A stretch of DNA of 64,000 nt from contig SWJS01000001.1 in assembly GCA_007556525.1 (NCBI GenBank), forward strand, positions 124,001 through 188,000. Direction: 5' to 3'. Below the pieces are notes generated by a model. It was not told the origin of the DNA, searched no databases, and worked only from the letters and a program-made list of their open reading frames with translations. Of this stretch, positions 14,279 to 23,851 are shown one piece after another (the stretch's first letter is position 1; each line of letters starts with the position of its first letter). The stretch comes from Lysobacteraceae bacterium CU05-9. GTDB lineage: Bacteria; Pseudomonadota; Gammaproteobacteria; Xanthomonadales; Xanthomonadaceae. The translations under genes were made by a program, and so were the position numbers.

Positions 14279-14719
14279 TTACTTGTTTTGGGACTTCTTC
14301 AATGCACGATAAGCCTTCACGTCGACCGGACGGATCTCAGTAATCTTGCAATCGAGTCCGCCTGGGTTTGTTGGTCCCATCACACGGACGCGATCGGTGT
14401 TTACGTGCACTGTATTGCCACCGCTGATGGTGACAGCTTGTGCGAAATCCATGTCCATGCAGCTTTGGTCAAGCTTCAACAAAAATGCCTTTGACGGCGT
14501 GGTGTGATACAGCAAGTTGCTGTCACCCAACGGCTGCCACGAAACATTGGTGCGCAACATGTGGGTAAAGGATTTGACTGGTTCACCCGCAACGGATTGA
14601 TACATTGCCAGATTCTTCAGTTGAGCTTGCTTGTCGTCCTTGGCAGCAACGTTGAACGACGCGGCAACGAGAGCGGCGGCGCTGAGGGTGAGTGCGATGT
14701 TTTTGGCGGAAAATTTCAT
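14279..14719 (-). CDS. DUF6491 family secreted protein (paralogue 1)
   Basis: A 146-residue protein with a cleavable signal peptide (hydrophobic residues 8-24, probable cut after NVAA). A single domain follows with SFTHMLRTNVSWQPLGDSNLLYHTTPSKAFLLKL (about residues 50-83), CMDMDFAQAV and a C-terminal CKITEIRPVD. The W-x-PLGD-x2-LL-Y-x-TP-x-KAFLL block and the paired cysteines are shared with the next upstream gene. This small family is found mainly in Xanthomonadales and has no known function. The stop lies 7 nt past the end of the convergent nuclease gene. Confidence 0.65.
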   Translation of the reverse strand: MKFSAKNIALTLSAAALVAASFNVAAKDDKQAQLKNLAMYQSVAGEPVKSFTHMLRTNVSWQPLGDSNLLYHTTPSKAFLLKLDQSCMDMDFAQAVTISGGNTVHVNTDRVRVMGPTNPGGLDCKITEIRPVDVKAYRALKKSQNK

Positions 14720-14726
14720 TGCTTAT

Positions 14727-15185
14727 TTACTCCGGACGGGCTTTCTGAAAAGGGGCTTGCAACAACTTGTAGCGTGAAAGGTCGACTTCACGAATCGAAG
14801 AGATCGGGCAGCCGAACTGCGCAGTGGGTGAGCGGTCGAGTGGGTAGATTTTGTCAAAGTTACGACTCACCGTTCCCATGTTGTCGGACACTCGAATGCT
14901 ATTCGCGAAATCCAGGCCTGGACATCCTCCGGCTACTCGAACCAAGAATGCCTGCTGCGGTTTGGTGTACAGCAACACAGCGTCATCGCTAAGCGACTCC
15001 CACGAATGCAGGTTCGCACCGAGCTTGCGGAAGCTGTTCAACTCCGGACCCGATGCCTCCGTGTAATTCGCCAACGATGCGCGTTCAGCAGTCTGACGCC
15101 GCGCGACTTCAGCGGGTGTGGCACAAGATGTCGCTAGCACGGCCACTGCGGTGGCGGCAATCAGTGAATGGATGATTTTCGACAT
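14727..15185 (-). CDS. DUF6491 family lipoprotein (paralogue 2)
   Basis: A 152-residue lipoprotein (LATSC, Cys21). The domain matches its downstream neighbour: LHSWESLSDDAVLLYTKPQQAFLVRV parallels the W-x-PLGD-x-NLLY block, GGCPGLDFANSIRV parallels SCMDMDFAQAV, and FGCPISSIREVDLSRY parallels LDCKITEIRPVDVKAY. The pair is therefore an ancient tandem duplication in which one copy is lipid-anchored and the other soluble. ATG at 15185 is chosen because GGAGAA precedes it; the longer frame would cross the promoter. The gap to paralogue 1 is 7 nt, so they form an operon. Confidence 0.65.
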   Translation of the reverse strand: MSKIIHSLIAATAVAVLATSCATPAEVARRQTAERASLANYTEASGPELNSFRKLGANLHSWESLSDDAVLLYTKPQQAFLVRVAGGCPGLDFANSIRVSDNMGTVSRNFDKIYPLDRSPTAQFGCPISSIREVDLSRYKLLQAPFQKARPE

Positions 15186-15313
15186 AGGAATTCTCCGACT
15201 CTCATACCAATATACGTTTGACTGGAGGGTCGGTCGACCATGTGGCGTTTTGCGGGTTATGCGCAATTTAGACTCGCCAAGCAATTAATTGCAAAAAGAT
15301 TCGTTCAGCATCT

Positions 15314-15342
15314 TGCCAGTCGCTGAATCTTCCCCTAAAATG
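15314..15342 (+). promoter_or_regulatory. Promoter of tRNA-Phe
   Basis: TTGCCA (15314-15319), exactly 17 nt, then TAAAAT (15337-15342). The predicted start near 15349 leaves a leader of about 14 nt before the mature 5' end at 15363. No other gene intervenes. Confidence 0.7.
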
Positions 15343-15362
15343 GTCGGCTCATATCGAGATAC

Positions 15363-15438
15363 GGCCGGATAGCTCAGTTGGTAGAGCAGGGGATTGAAAA
15401 TCCCCGTGTCGGGGGTTCGATTCCCTCTCCGGCCACCA
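15363..15438 (+). tRNA. tRNA-Phe (anticodon GAA)
   Basis: A 76-nt cloverleaf with encoded CCA at 15436-15438. Acceptor GGCCGGA pairs with TCCGGCC. The D arm holds AGCTCAGTTGGTAGAGC. The anticodon arm GGGGA/TCCCC encloses TTGAAAA, giving anticodon GAA. The T loop is GGTTCGATTCC. A promoter lies just upstream and a terminator 20 nt downstream, so it is a single-gene transcript. Confidence 0.98.
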
Positions 15439-15458
15439 TCCGATATGTAATTGAAGAA

Positions 15459-15486
15459 AGCTCACCTGATGAAGGTGGGCTTTTTT
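15459..15486 (+). terminator. Rho-independent terminator of tRNA-Phe
   Basis: AGCTCACC (15459-15466) pairs with GGTGGGCT (15474-15481) with one G-U pair and a 7-nt loop, followed by six T residues. Confidence 0.88.
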
Positions 15487-15557
15487 GTTTTCGATCCGAC
15501 TGAAAATTTCCGGCACATGGGCGACACTGAAAGTATTATTGCAAACGGAGATCTGCG

Positions 15558-16466
15558 ATGCCGAATGTCTTTCAGAGAATTGAAGCCAAGTCCTCGATTG
15601 TGGGTGAGGACACGACTATCAGACGCGCGCTGCCGAGTGCGCAGCGACGGACGATTGGCGCATGGTGCTTCCTCGATCATGCGGGACCGGTGAAGTTCAA
15701 GGAAGGTAAAGGCTTGCATGTAGGGCCGCATCCGCACATTGGATTGCAGACTTTTACCTGGATGATCGAAGGTGAAATTACGCACAGGGATAGTCTCGGC
15801 AATGAAACGGTCATCCGTCCCGGCGAAGTGAATTTGATGACGTCCGGCATTGGGATTTGTCACAGTGAAGATTCCGTTGAAGATGGCAAGCCGTTACATG
15901 CGGCGCAATTGTGGATCGCGCTGCCGGATCACGCGAGGCACATTGATCCGGCCTTCGAACACATCGACGACCTGCCGAGGATTGATAAGGGTGGGGCGAC
16001 GGTGACGGTTTTGGCAGGGGAATTTGAGGGCCAGAAATCACGCGCCACAATTCATACGCCGCTGGTTGGACTCGACATCACCGCGACGGATGCGACGACA
16101 TTCGAGATGCCGCTAAGGAATGATTTCGAATACGGCTTCCTTGTTTTGAAGGGGCATGCGCAGGTTGACGCTGAGACGATTGAGTCGGGAACGTTGCTGT
16201 ATTTGCAGGAAGGTGCGGAGAGTGTGGCGTTGCATCTCACGAGTGGCAGCGAACTGTTGGTGGTTGGGGGAGTGCCGTTTGATGAGAAGCTTTTGGTGTG
16301 GTGGAACTTCGTCGCGCGCACGCAGGAAGAGCTGGAAGCCGCGGTGCACGATTGGAACAATGATGTGATTCGATTCCCCGCAGTGCATGGAAGCCCCGCT
16401 CAAAAACTCACCGCCCCCGAACTCACTGGCCTGAAGCTGCGTCCGCGCGATCGTCACGGAAATTGA
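15558..16466 (+). CDS. Pirin family protein
   Basis: A 302-residue bicupin of the pirin family. The N-terminal cupin carries the metal motif HVGPHPHIGLQTFTWM, then GEITHRDSLG and MTSGIGICHSE, which together give the three His and one Glu ligands. The C-terminal pirin_C domain starts near residue 190 with FLVLKGHAQVDAE and LVVGGVPFDEKLLVWWNFVAR. Bacterial pirins are metal-dependent, sometimes with quercetinase activity, or regulate metabolic enzymes; the target here is unknown. There is no partner gene in the same orientation closer than 54 nt. Confidence 0.9.
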   Translation: MPNVFQRIEAKSSIVGEDTTIRRALPSAQRRTIGAWCFLDHAGPVKFKEGKGLHVGPHPHIGLQTFTWMIEGEITHRDSLGNETVIRPGEVNLMTSGIGICHSEDSVEDGKPLHAAQLWIALPDHARHIDPAFEHIDDLPRIDKGGATVTVLAGEFEGQKSRATIHTPLVGLDITATDATTFEMPLRNDFEYGFLVLKGHAQVDAETIESGTLLYLQEGAESVALHLTSGSELLVVGGVPFDEKLLVWWNFVARTQEELEAAVHDWNNDVIRFPAVHGSPAQKLTAPELTGLKLRPRDRHGN

Positions 16467-16520
16467 CGCAGGCGTGAAATTCGCTAATGCTGTAACCAAC
16501 TTAACAAAGGAGGGTGTGCG

Positions 16521-16955
16521 GTGAATTCACAGATGATTGATCCGGGTGTGAACTCGGCTCTCAGCAACGCGAAGTACTGGGCGAAAGGTTACGCATGGAT
16601 CATGGCGGTCTATGTCGGATTAATGGCGCTTGGGATGATTGCCGCATTGATTTTCTCGGGCTCGGCGTTCGCGTCCGAAATGGGAGCCGGCGGATTTGGC
16701 ATGGGATTCATGCTCATCATGTTCCTGTTCGTTCTGGCCTTGACGTTACCGCCGATCCTCTACCTGTTTGGCTTCGTGCGTAATTCCGAAGCGGCACTTG
16801 CCTCCGGCAACCCGCAATCATTCTCGGCTGCGTTGATCAACTTGAAATCGTTCTTCAAGTTCTACGTGATTCTCGTGCTGATCATCATCGCGGTTTACGC
16901 GATTGTCCTGCTCGGTGCGCTTGCAATGGGCGGGTTAAGTAACCTCGCAATGTAA
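16521..16955 (+). CDS. Small integral membrane protein of unknown function
   Basis: A 144-residue protein with three clear hydrophobic helices, about residues 24-46, 60-86 and 112-138. The second contains GFGMGFMLIMFLFVLALTLPP. SEAALASGNPQSFSAALINLKSFFKF between helices 2 and 3 looks like a cytoplasmic amphipathic hairpin and resembles the layout of small DUF5362-type proteins, but I cannot name a family with confidence. The GTG at 16521 has a near-perfect AAAGGAGG 7 nt upstream, implying strong translation. A perfect 28-nt terminator palindrome follows. Confidence 0.65.
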   Translation: MNSQMIDPGVNSALSNAKYWAKGYAWIMAVYVGLMALGMIAALIFSGSAFASEMGAGGFGMGFMLIMFLFVLALTLPPILYLFGFVRNSEAALASGNPQSFSAALINLKSFFKFYVILVLIIIAVYAIVLLGALAMGGLSNLAM

Positions 16956-16960
16956 ATGCA

Positions 16961-16988
16961 GAAATCCCCGCAAATTTGCGGGGATTTC
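16961..16988. terminator. Bidirectional terminator (perfect 28-nt palindrome)
   Basis: GAAATCCCCGCAAA and its exact reverse complement meet without a loop at 16961-16988. It ends the membrane-protein gene on the plus strand and the ftsY-mutY-yggX operon on the minus strand, whose last codon is 3 nt away. Confidence 0.85.
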
Positions 16989-16991
16989 GCT

Positions 16992-17255
16992 TTATGGGGT
17001 CAGTCCGACAACCTTGTCGGCAGTGCCTTCGAACAGATATTTCTCCATCTGCTCGGCGAGGTATTTGCGATGCTTTGGATCCATCGGTGAGAGTCGGTTT
17101 TCGTTGATCAACGCGGTCTGATATTCGAGCCAGCTCTGCCATGCTTCCTTGCTGATGGAGCGATAGATGCGTTGACCCAGTTCGCCGGGCCAGGGTGCGA
17201 AGTCGAGTCCTTCAGCGTCCTTCTTCAAATTTTCACAAAAAACCACACGGCTCAT
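16992..17255 (-). CDS. yggX: Fe(2+)-trafficking / oxidative damage protection protein YggX
   Basis: An 87-residue protein of normal YggX length. [27 protein letters not shown] (residues 4-30) contains the single conserved Cys7, and [28 protein letters not shown] (about 39-66) is the other family block. YggX helps protect Fe-S clusters and labile iron from oxidants. Its ATG directly follows the mutY stop, the conserved mutY-yggX pairing; MutY itself carries an Fe-S cluster, which gives the arrangement functional sense. Confidence 0.96.
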   Translation of the reverse strand: MSRVVFCENLKKDAEGLDFAPWPGELGQRIYRSISKEAWQSWLEYQTALINENRLSPMDPKHRKYLAEQMEKYLFEGTADKVVGLTP

Positions 17256-18299
17256 TCACTCATCTCCATGAAACACTTGCTCACTCAGTAATATGCGGAT
17301 GGGCGCGGGAATTCCCAAGTCCAACAACTCGTCGCGCGATACCCAGCGCATGTTCGCATCATCGCGAACGCCATTCTTTAGCTTGAAACCGTTGTAACGC
17401 CACGGCGTCAATTTCAATTTGAAATGCGAAAAAACATGACCAATCTCGCGACCCACCTCAACGCCACTGTGTTTGCCATTTCGCGCAACCCAATCATTCA
17501 ACTCATCGCGCGTTTCGAATTGCGGCAACGTCCACAGCGATGACCAAATGCCGGACGGTGGTCGTTTGATCAGCAACACTCTATTATCGCGAACGATCAA
17601 CGCCGCGACTTCGGTTCGTGTTGGAATGACTTTACGCGGCTTCGGCGCAGGAATCGTCGAGGTCGAATCGGTCTTGAATGCAACGCAATCAACGCGCAAC
17701 GGACACGAAGAACACGATGGCTTGCGAGGACGGCAAACGATCGATCCGAAGTCCATTTGTGCCTGCGTGTAATCCGGCAAGCGCTTCGACGGCAAATGCT
17801 CTAACGCATACGACCACAACGCTTTCTGTGCAGCGGTTGTTCCCGTCCACTCGCGGACGCCGTGATAACGCGCAAGCAATCGCTTTACGTTGCCATCGAG
17901 AATGGGAAAGGGCTTGCCGTATGCTTGCGCCATGATCGCGCCCGCCGTACTGCGACCAACGCCGGGTAACGCCAGCAACTCATCAAACGTCGACGGAAAC
18001 TCGCCGCCAAATTCATCGCGTACGATCTGCGCAGCGCGATGCAAGTTGCGCGCACGAGAGTAATAACCAAGTCCGGACCACAGCGCAAAAACTTCATCCT
18101 CATGCGCATCCGCCAACGCAACAACTGACGGAAACGCTGCGAGGAATCGCTCGTAATAGGGAATCACTGTTGCGGCTTGTGTTTGCTGCAACATGACTTC
18201 GGAGAACCAAACGCGATAGGGAGTTCGGTTTTGCTGCCATGGGAAATCATGGCGGCCATGCACGTCAAACCACTTCAGCAGTTTCGACGCGAAGGACAA
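17256..18299 (-). CDS. mutY: A/G-specific adenine glycosylase
   Basis: A 347-residue base-excision glycosylase that removes adenine mispaired with 8-oxoguanine. EVMLQQTQ gives the catalytic Glu34, LPGVGRSTAGAI (111-122) is the helix-hairpin-helix, and LDGNVKRLL gives the catalytic Asp135. C-x6-C-x2-C-x5-C (Cys189, 196, 199, 205) is the 4Fe-4S loop. The C-terminal Nudix-like domain (about 225-345) reads 8-oxoG and contains RPPSGIWSSLWTLPQFE. It is directly abutted by ftsY upstream and yggX downstream on the same strand, so one operon is likely. Confidence 0.97.
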   Translation of the reverse strand: MSFASKLLKWFDVHGRHDFPWQQNRTPYRVWFSEVMLQQTQAATVIPYYERFLAAFPSVVALADAHEDEVFALWSGLGYYSRARNLHRAAQIVRDEFGGEFPSTFDELLALPGVGRSTAGAIMAQAYGKPFPILDGNVKRLLARYHGVREWTGTTAAQKALWSYALEHLPSKRLPDYTQAQMDFGSIVCRPRKPSCSSCPLRVDCVAFKTDSTSTIPAPKPRKVIPTRTEVAALIVRDNRVLLIKRPPSGIWSSLWTLPQFETRDELNDWVARNGKHSGVEVGREIGHVFSHFKLKLTPWRYNGFKLKNGVRDDANMRWVSRDELLDLGIPAPIRILLSEQVFHGDE

Positions 18300-19217
18300 T
18301 TACGCAGCGCCAGGCATCGGTGGCAAAATCGCATCCACGAAATCCACCGCATTGAACTCGCGCAAATCACCGATGAATTCGCCGGTACCGATGAAGCGGA
18401 TTGGAATGCCGAACTCACGTGCCAACGCAAACACAACACCGCCCTTCGCAGTGCCATCGAGCTTGGTCACAACGAGACCGGTGACATCAACAGCAGCGGA
18501 GAATTGGCGGACTTGGGAGATGGCATTTTGGCCAGTCGTTCCATCAATCACCATCAAAACTTCCTGCGGCGCACTCGAATCAATTTTCTTCATCACGCGC
18601 TTGATCTTCGAGAGCTCATCCATCAGACCTGATTGCGTGTGCAAACGGCCGGCGGTATCGCAGATCAAGATATTCACGTCACGTGCCTTCGCGGCTTGGA
18701 TGGCATCGAAGCTGACGGATGCGGAATCCGCATTTTGGCCCTGTGAAATCACGGGGATTTCGTTACGCGCGCCCCAAGCTTGCAGTTGTTCAACGGCAGC
18801 GGCGCGGAAGGTATCACCCGCGGCGAGCATAATCGGACGTCCTTGATCCTTGAAGCGCTTGGCGAGTTTGCCGATGGTCGTGGTTTTGCCAACGCCGTTG
18901 ACCCCTACGGTGAGAATGACAAACGGTCGGTCGAACTCATTGATCACCAAGGGACGCGCAATCGGCTCCAACATCGCAATCAAATCCGCGCGCAACTGTT
19001 CATGCAACGCGGCAACGTCAGGGAATTGACGCTGCTTCATTTTGCGACGGAGATCTTCGATGACTTGCATCGTCGCGGCAACACCAACGTCAGACGTCAG
19101 CAGCGCGGTCTCGATCTCATCGAGCAAATCGTCGTCGAGGCGGGGATTTCCGGAAAAAAGACCCCCAACACTCTTCGCAAAGTTGGAGTTTCCGAGTTTT
19201 TCGCGCCAGGTCAACAT
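18300..19217 (-). CDS. ftsY: Signal recognition particle receptor FtsY
   Basis: A 305-residue SRP GTPase. The helical N domain (about 1-85) includes LLDEIETALLTSDVGV. The G domain has the P-loop GVNGVGKTTT (105-114), the insertion-box motif DTFRAAAVEQLQAW, DTAGRLHTQ, TKLDGTAKGG and the closing loop FIGTGEFIGDLREFN. It docks ribosome-SRP complexes at the membrane. The long acidic A domain of E. coli FtsY is absent; the protein starts close to the amphipathic helix before the N domain. It is divergent from rsmD, an arrangement seen widely in Gammaproteobacteria. Confidence 0.97.
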   Translation of the reverse strand: MLTWREKLGNSNFAKSVGGLFSGNPRLDDDLLDEIETALLTSDVGVAATMQVIEDLRRKMKQRQFPDVAALHEQLRADLIAMLEPIARPLVINEFDRPFVILTVGVNGVGKTTTIGKLAKRFKDQGRPIMLAAGDTFRAAAVEQLQAWGARNEIPVISQGQNADSASVSFDAIQAAKARDVNILICDTAGRLHTQSGLMDELSKIKRVMKKIDSSAPQEVLMVIDGTTGQNAISQVRQFSAAVDVTGLVVTKLDGTAKGGVVFALAREFGIPIRFIGTGEFIGDLREFNAVDFVDAILPPMPGAA

Positions 19218-19276
19218 AGATGATTGCTTTAAGAAATGCGTAAAATGCGTATTTTAACAGTTGGGGTTCAAGCTCG

Positions 19277-20379
<1,103 letters not shown>

Positions 20380-20412
20380 AGTTTAGTGTTTGAATTTAAG
20401 AAGGGAAATGCA

Positions 20413-20901
20413 ATGAAAGTAATGACGAAGATTTTGTTTGCACTCGTGTTGGCGCTGCCAGTCTTGACCGCGTGCAAGAAAGATGAAGCGAAGGCTGAGA
20501 AGGTCGTCGTGAAGGTTGATGCACCGACGACCGACGATGACAACGCATGGGCAACCTACATTCAATCGGTTGTACAGCAAAATGTGGAAGGCGTCGAAGG
20601 CGCTCCATTCGTTTACTTCCTGCCAGCTTCGGCTGCCAAGGATGCAGGCATGAAAGAACGCCTGTTGATTGAAGCTCAGAATGCAGTCGCACGCGGAGTG
20701 ATTCCAGGCAACATGCTCGTATTCGCATCGCCGGATTCGAAGGCAATTTCGGGTATGGCAGTGAACGCGCTTGGTTTTGCGGAACCAGGTGCAATGAAAG
20801 GCTCGCAAGTGATGTTCATCGGTAAGTCCGGTGATGAAGTTGCGGTCAAGGCTGCAGCAGACAAGGCTGGCGCAAACTTCAAGTTTGTCGAAGTCAAGTA
20901 A
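20413..20901 (+). CDS. Hypothetical lipoprotein
   Basis: A 162-residue protein with a clear lipobox (LTAC, Cys21), followed by a Lys/Glu-rich linker and a compact domain. I do not recognise a family. ATYIQSVVQQNVEGVEGAPFVYFLP, the alternating strand/helix segments VARGVIPGNMLVFASPDS and KGSQVMFIGKSGDEVAVKAAAD suggest an alpha/beta fold. Start at 20413 is chosen for its AAGGGA ribosome site and because it creates the signal peptide. It sits between coaD and the ferredoxin with its own terminator, so it is probably expressed separately from the ferredoxin run. Confidence 0.7.
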   Translation: MKVMTKILFALVLALPVLTACKKDEAKAEKVVVKVDAPTTDDDNAWATYIQSVVQQNVEGVEGAPFVYFLPASAAKDAGMKERLLIEAQNAVARGVIPGNMLVFASPDSKAISGMAVNALGFAEPGAMKGSQVMFIGKSGDEVAVKAAADKAGANFKFVEVK

Positions 20902-20922
20902 CGTAAAATTGTAAGTATGTGG

Positions 20923-20958
20923 AGCCGCGGTGGATTGACTCCATCGCGGCTTTATTTT
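20923..20958 (+). terminator. Rho-independent terminator after the lipoprotein gene
   Basis: A 12-bp stem, AGCCGCGGTGGA (20923-20934) with TCCATCGCGGCT (20940-20951), one G-U pair and a 5-nt loop, then TTATTTTT. Confidence 0.88.
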
Positions 20959-20970
20959 TGAAAGGAAGAA

Positions 20971-21228
20971 ATGGCTCTCAAGATCAACGACCTGTGTGTG
21001 AATTGCGATGTGTGCGAACCCGCGTGTCCGAACCAGGCAATCCGAATGGGTGAAGAGATTTACATCATCGACCCTGACCTGTGCACCGAATGCGTCGGGC
21101 ATTTCGACGAGCCCCAGTGCGTGATGGTTTGTCCGGTCGAATGTATTGATCCTGATGCGGAATTTGTTGAAACTGAAGAACAGCTCCTTGAGAAGCTGGC
21201 ACGTTTGCAGAAGGAATCCGCACCATGA
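20971..21228 (+). CDS. YfhL-family 4Fe-4S dicluster ferredoxin
   Basis: An 85-residue small ferredoxin. The first cluster uses C-x2-C-x2-C-x3-C (Cys9, 12, 15, 19). The second site is C-x2-C-x8-C-x3-C (Cys38, 41, 50, 54) with CVGHFDEPQC as the long insert, then Cys58. That insertion defines the YfhL / Allochromatium-type low-potential 2[4Fe-4S] ferredoxins. In proteobacteria this gene often follows coaD. Its stop overlaps the ggt start as ATGA (21225-21228), so the downstream run is translationally coupled. Confidence 0.93.
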   Translation: MALKINDLCVNCDVCEPACPNQAIRMGEEIYIIDPDLCTECVGHFDEPQCVMVCPVECIDPDAEFVETEEQLLEKLARLQKESAP

Positions 21229-22973
21229 AACTTCATCTAGCCCTTTCGACCGCTTTGGTATTGGCAAGCCCTACGATTGCGTTTGCGAAAACTCCCGCGA
21301 AAGCACCCGCGAAGAAGGCTGACGTCAAACCAAACGGTAGCGTCATTGCTTCCGGTCACGCACTCGCTACCGACGCAGGGCAGGAAATCATCCGCAAGGG
21401 CGGCAATGCTTTCGATGCGGCGATCGCAGTCTCGTCGACATTGAGTGTCGTTGAGCCGATCAGCTCGGGCATTGGTGGCGGCGGTTTCTTCCTGTTGCAT
21501 GATGCAAAGACGCGTAAGGATATTTTCCTGGATGCACGCGAGACGTCACCGGAGTCCGCAACGCCGGAAGCTTACTTGGATAAGGACGGCAACCTCGATC
21601 GTGATCGGGCTGAGAATGGTCCGTGGTCTGCAGGCATTCCCGGTTTGCCCGCTGCGCTGGTTTACCTCGCCGAGAAATATGGTCGCCTGCCATTGAGTGT
21701 TTCGCTGGCGCCGTCGATCCGCATCGCAAAGGAAGGTTTTCCTTTGTATCCGCGAATGATCAATGGGTACAACGAACGCAAGGCGGTGATGGATCGTTAT
21801 CCCGCGTCGAAGGCGTTGATGCATCAGTCCGGACGTGATCCGCAAGTTGGCGATATCTTCAAGCAACCTGATTTGGCGCGCACGATTGAGTTGATTGCGG
21901 CGAAGGGTTATGACGGTTTTTACAAGGGTGAAACTGCGAACAAGTTGTTGAAGGCGGTCAGCGATGAGGGTGGCAAGTGGACACCGCAGGAACTCGGCAC
22001 CTACAAGGTGAAGCTGCGTGAGCCGTTGCGTTTCGATTACAAAAATTGGAAGGTCGCCACCGCACCACCTCCGTCATCGGGCGGCATCGCGATGCAGCAG
22101 ATGTTGCAGATTATCGGCGGTGGTTGGGATTTGAATAAGCAGTCCAAAGTCGAGCAAGTTCATTTGCTGACAGAGGCGATGCGTCGTGCTTACCGTGACC
22201 GCACGATTTACCTCGGCGATCCGGATTTCGTGAAGGTCCCACTGGCCCGCCTGGGAAGCAAGGAATACGCCGCCGGTTTGCGTGCGACGATTCACCCACA
22301 GAAGGCTACGCCGTCTGACCTTTTCATTGGACAACCTGCGCCGTTGGAAGATGACGAGACGACGCACTTCTCGATCATCGATCAGGAGGGTAACCGTGTT
22401 GCCGCAACGCAAACGGTGAACTTGCTTTATGGATCGGGCATGGTTGCACCAGGTACAGGTGTGCTGCTCAATAATGAAATGGATGACTTTGCTTTGAAGC
22501 CAGGTACACCGAATGCGTTTGGTGTGATGGGATTTGAGGCGAATGCGCCGAAGCCGGGCAAGCGCATGCTGAGCTCGATGACACCAACATTCATTGAGAA
22601 CGATACGGACGTTGCGGCGATTGGTGCTCCCGGTGGCAGTCGGATCATTACGGAAGTTTTGTTCGGAATCATTGGTTACGATCAAGGCATGAATTCGCAG
22701 CAGGTTGCCGCGAAGCCGCGTTTCCATCATCAGTGGATGCCGGATACGATCTACGCAGAGACGGACGCACTGGATCCAGCGACGATTGCCGCATTGGAGA
22801 AGATGGGTCACAAGGTGACGGTTTCGAAGCCATGGGGCAACTTGCAAACTGTCCGTTACAACAAGCGAACAGGCGCATTGGATGGCGGTACGGATCCGCG
22901 TAATCCGGTTGGCAAAGCAGATGTGCAGGCGCCGGTGAAACAAGCGGCGAAGGCGAAAGCAAAGGCGAGGTAA
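21225..22973 (+). CDS. ggt: Gamma-glutamyltransferase, periplasmic
   Basis: A 582-residue Ntn-hydrolase precursor with an N-terminal signal peptide (about 1-22, ending TIAFAK) and a Lys/Ala/Pro linker. The proenzyme is cleaved before Thr379 of the TTHFSII motif to form large and small subunits. [40 protein letters not shown] and the C-terminal [12 protein letters not shown] loop are all present, matching substrate-binding parts of E. coli GGT. It hydrolyses or transfers the glutamyl group of glutathione. The C-terminus ends in an Ala/Lys tail. The stop overlaps the next ATG (TAATG). Confidence 0.95.
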   Translation: MKLHLALSTALVLASPTIAFAKTPAKAPAKKADVKPNGSVIASGHALATDAGQEIIRKGGNAFDAAIAVSSTLSVVEPISSGIGGGGFFLLHDAKTRKDIFLDARETSPESATPEAYLDKDGNLDRDRAENGPWSAGIPGLPAALVYLAEKYGRLPLSVSLAPSIRIAKEGFPLYPRMINGYNERKAVMDRYPASKALMHQSGRDPQVGDIFKQPDLARTIELIAAKGYDGFYKGETANKLLKAVSDEGGKWTPQELGTYKVKLREPLRFDYKNWKVATAPPPSSGGIAMQQMLQIIGGGWDLNKQSKVEQVHLLTEAMRRAYRDRTIYLGDPDFVKVPLARLGSKEYAAGLRATIHPQKATPSDLFIGQPAPLEDDETTHFSIIDQEGNRVAATQTVNLLYGSGMVAPGTGVLLNNEMDDFALKPGTPNAFGVMGFEANAPKPGKRMLSSMTPTFIENDTDVAAIGAPGGSRIITEVLFGIIGYDQGMNSQQVAAKPRFHHQWMPDTIYAETDALDPATIAALEKMGHKVTVSKPWGNLQTVRYNKRTGALDGGTDPRNPVGKADVQAPVKQAAKAKAKAR

Positions 22974-23851
22974 TGAAACTTCATTCGATCATCGGTAATT
23001 CCCAAAAGCTCGACGGCGGTGCAATGTTCGGCAATGCGCCACGTGCGTTGTGGTCGCGGTGGATTCAGCCCGATGATCAGAATCGAATCGATTTAGCTTG
23101 CCGCGCTTTGCTGGTCGAAGACCTAGACGGTCGGAATGTGCTGTTTGAGTCGGGGATTGGGGCGTTTTTCTCACCGGAGATGCGGGAGCGTTATGGCGTC
23201 GTGGAAGATCGCCATGTGTTGCTGGAATCTCTGAAGGAAGCCGGATTTGCGCCGGAAGATATCGATGTCGTCGTCCTGTCGCACATGCACTTCGACCACG
23301 CAGGTGGGTTGTTGAAGCCTTATGCGGAAGGCGCTGCGCCGGAGCTCGTTTTTCCGAATGCATCCTATGTTGTCGGTGCGGAGCATTGGCAGCGTGCGTT
23401 GAAACCACATCCGCGCGATAGGGCGAGCTTCATTGCGGAATTGCCTGCGTTGCTGGAAGCGACCGGGAAGTTGGAGTTGGTGTCAGGCGATGTTTCGCAG
23501 ACGCTCGGCAAGCACGTTAAATTCCATTTCTCGAATGGACACACGCCGGGTCTGATGCTCGCGGAGATCCTCGGGCATAACCAGGATATTGAAGGCGTGG
23601 TGTTTTGCGCGGATCTCATTCCTGGCGCTGCGTGGGTGCATGTTCCGATTACGATGGGTTACGACCGCAATGCGGAGTTGCTGATCGATGAGAAGAAAGA
23701 GTTCCTGACTGATATGCTCGGTCGCAATGTTGCGCTGTATTTCACGCATGATACGAAGGTCGCGATGGGTAAGGTCGTGCAGGATGCAAAGGGGAAGTTT
23801 TCGGTGGATCGTGCGTGGTCTGATTTGAAAGGATTGGAACTGGCTGCATGA
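22973..23851 (+). CDS. MBL-fold metallo-hydrolase
   Basis: A 292-residue cytoplasmic metallo-beta-lactamase-fold enzyme. [13 protein letters not shown] (100-112) gives the HxHxDH zinc motif (His104, His106, Asp108, His109). [14 protein letters not shown] near residue 185 supplies the third His and [17 protein letters not shown] the bridging Asp. The layout resembles the lactonase / glyoxalase-II-like group that acts on small esters or thioesters. Coupling to ggt might hint at glutathione metabolism, but this is inference from position only. The stop overlaps the start of the TMEM43-like gene by ATGA. Confidence 0.85.
   Translation: MKLHSIIGNSQKLDGGAMFGNAPRALWSRWIQPDDQNRIDLACRALLVEDLDGRNVLFESGIGAFFSPEMRERYGVVEDRHVLLESLKEAGFAPEDIDVVVLSHMHFDHAGGLLKPYAEGAAPELVFPNASYVVGAEHWQRALKPHPRDRASFIAELPALLEATGKLELVSGDVSQTLGKHVKFHFSNGHTPGLMLAEILGHNQDIEGVVFCADLIPGAAWVHVPITMGYDRNAELLIDEKKEFLTDMLGRNVALYFTHDTKVAMGKVVQDAKGKFSVDRAWSDLKGLELAA

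Noticed and set aside
19241-19256. TAAAAT-GCGT-ATTTTA near-palindrome between ftsY and rsmD
   Set aside because: It could be two opposing -10 boxes, but no -35 box lies at a proper distance on either strand, so I did not call a promoter.
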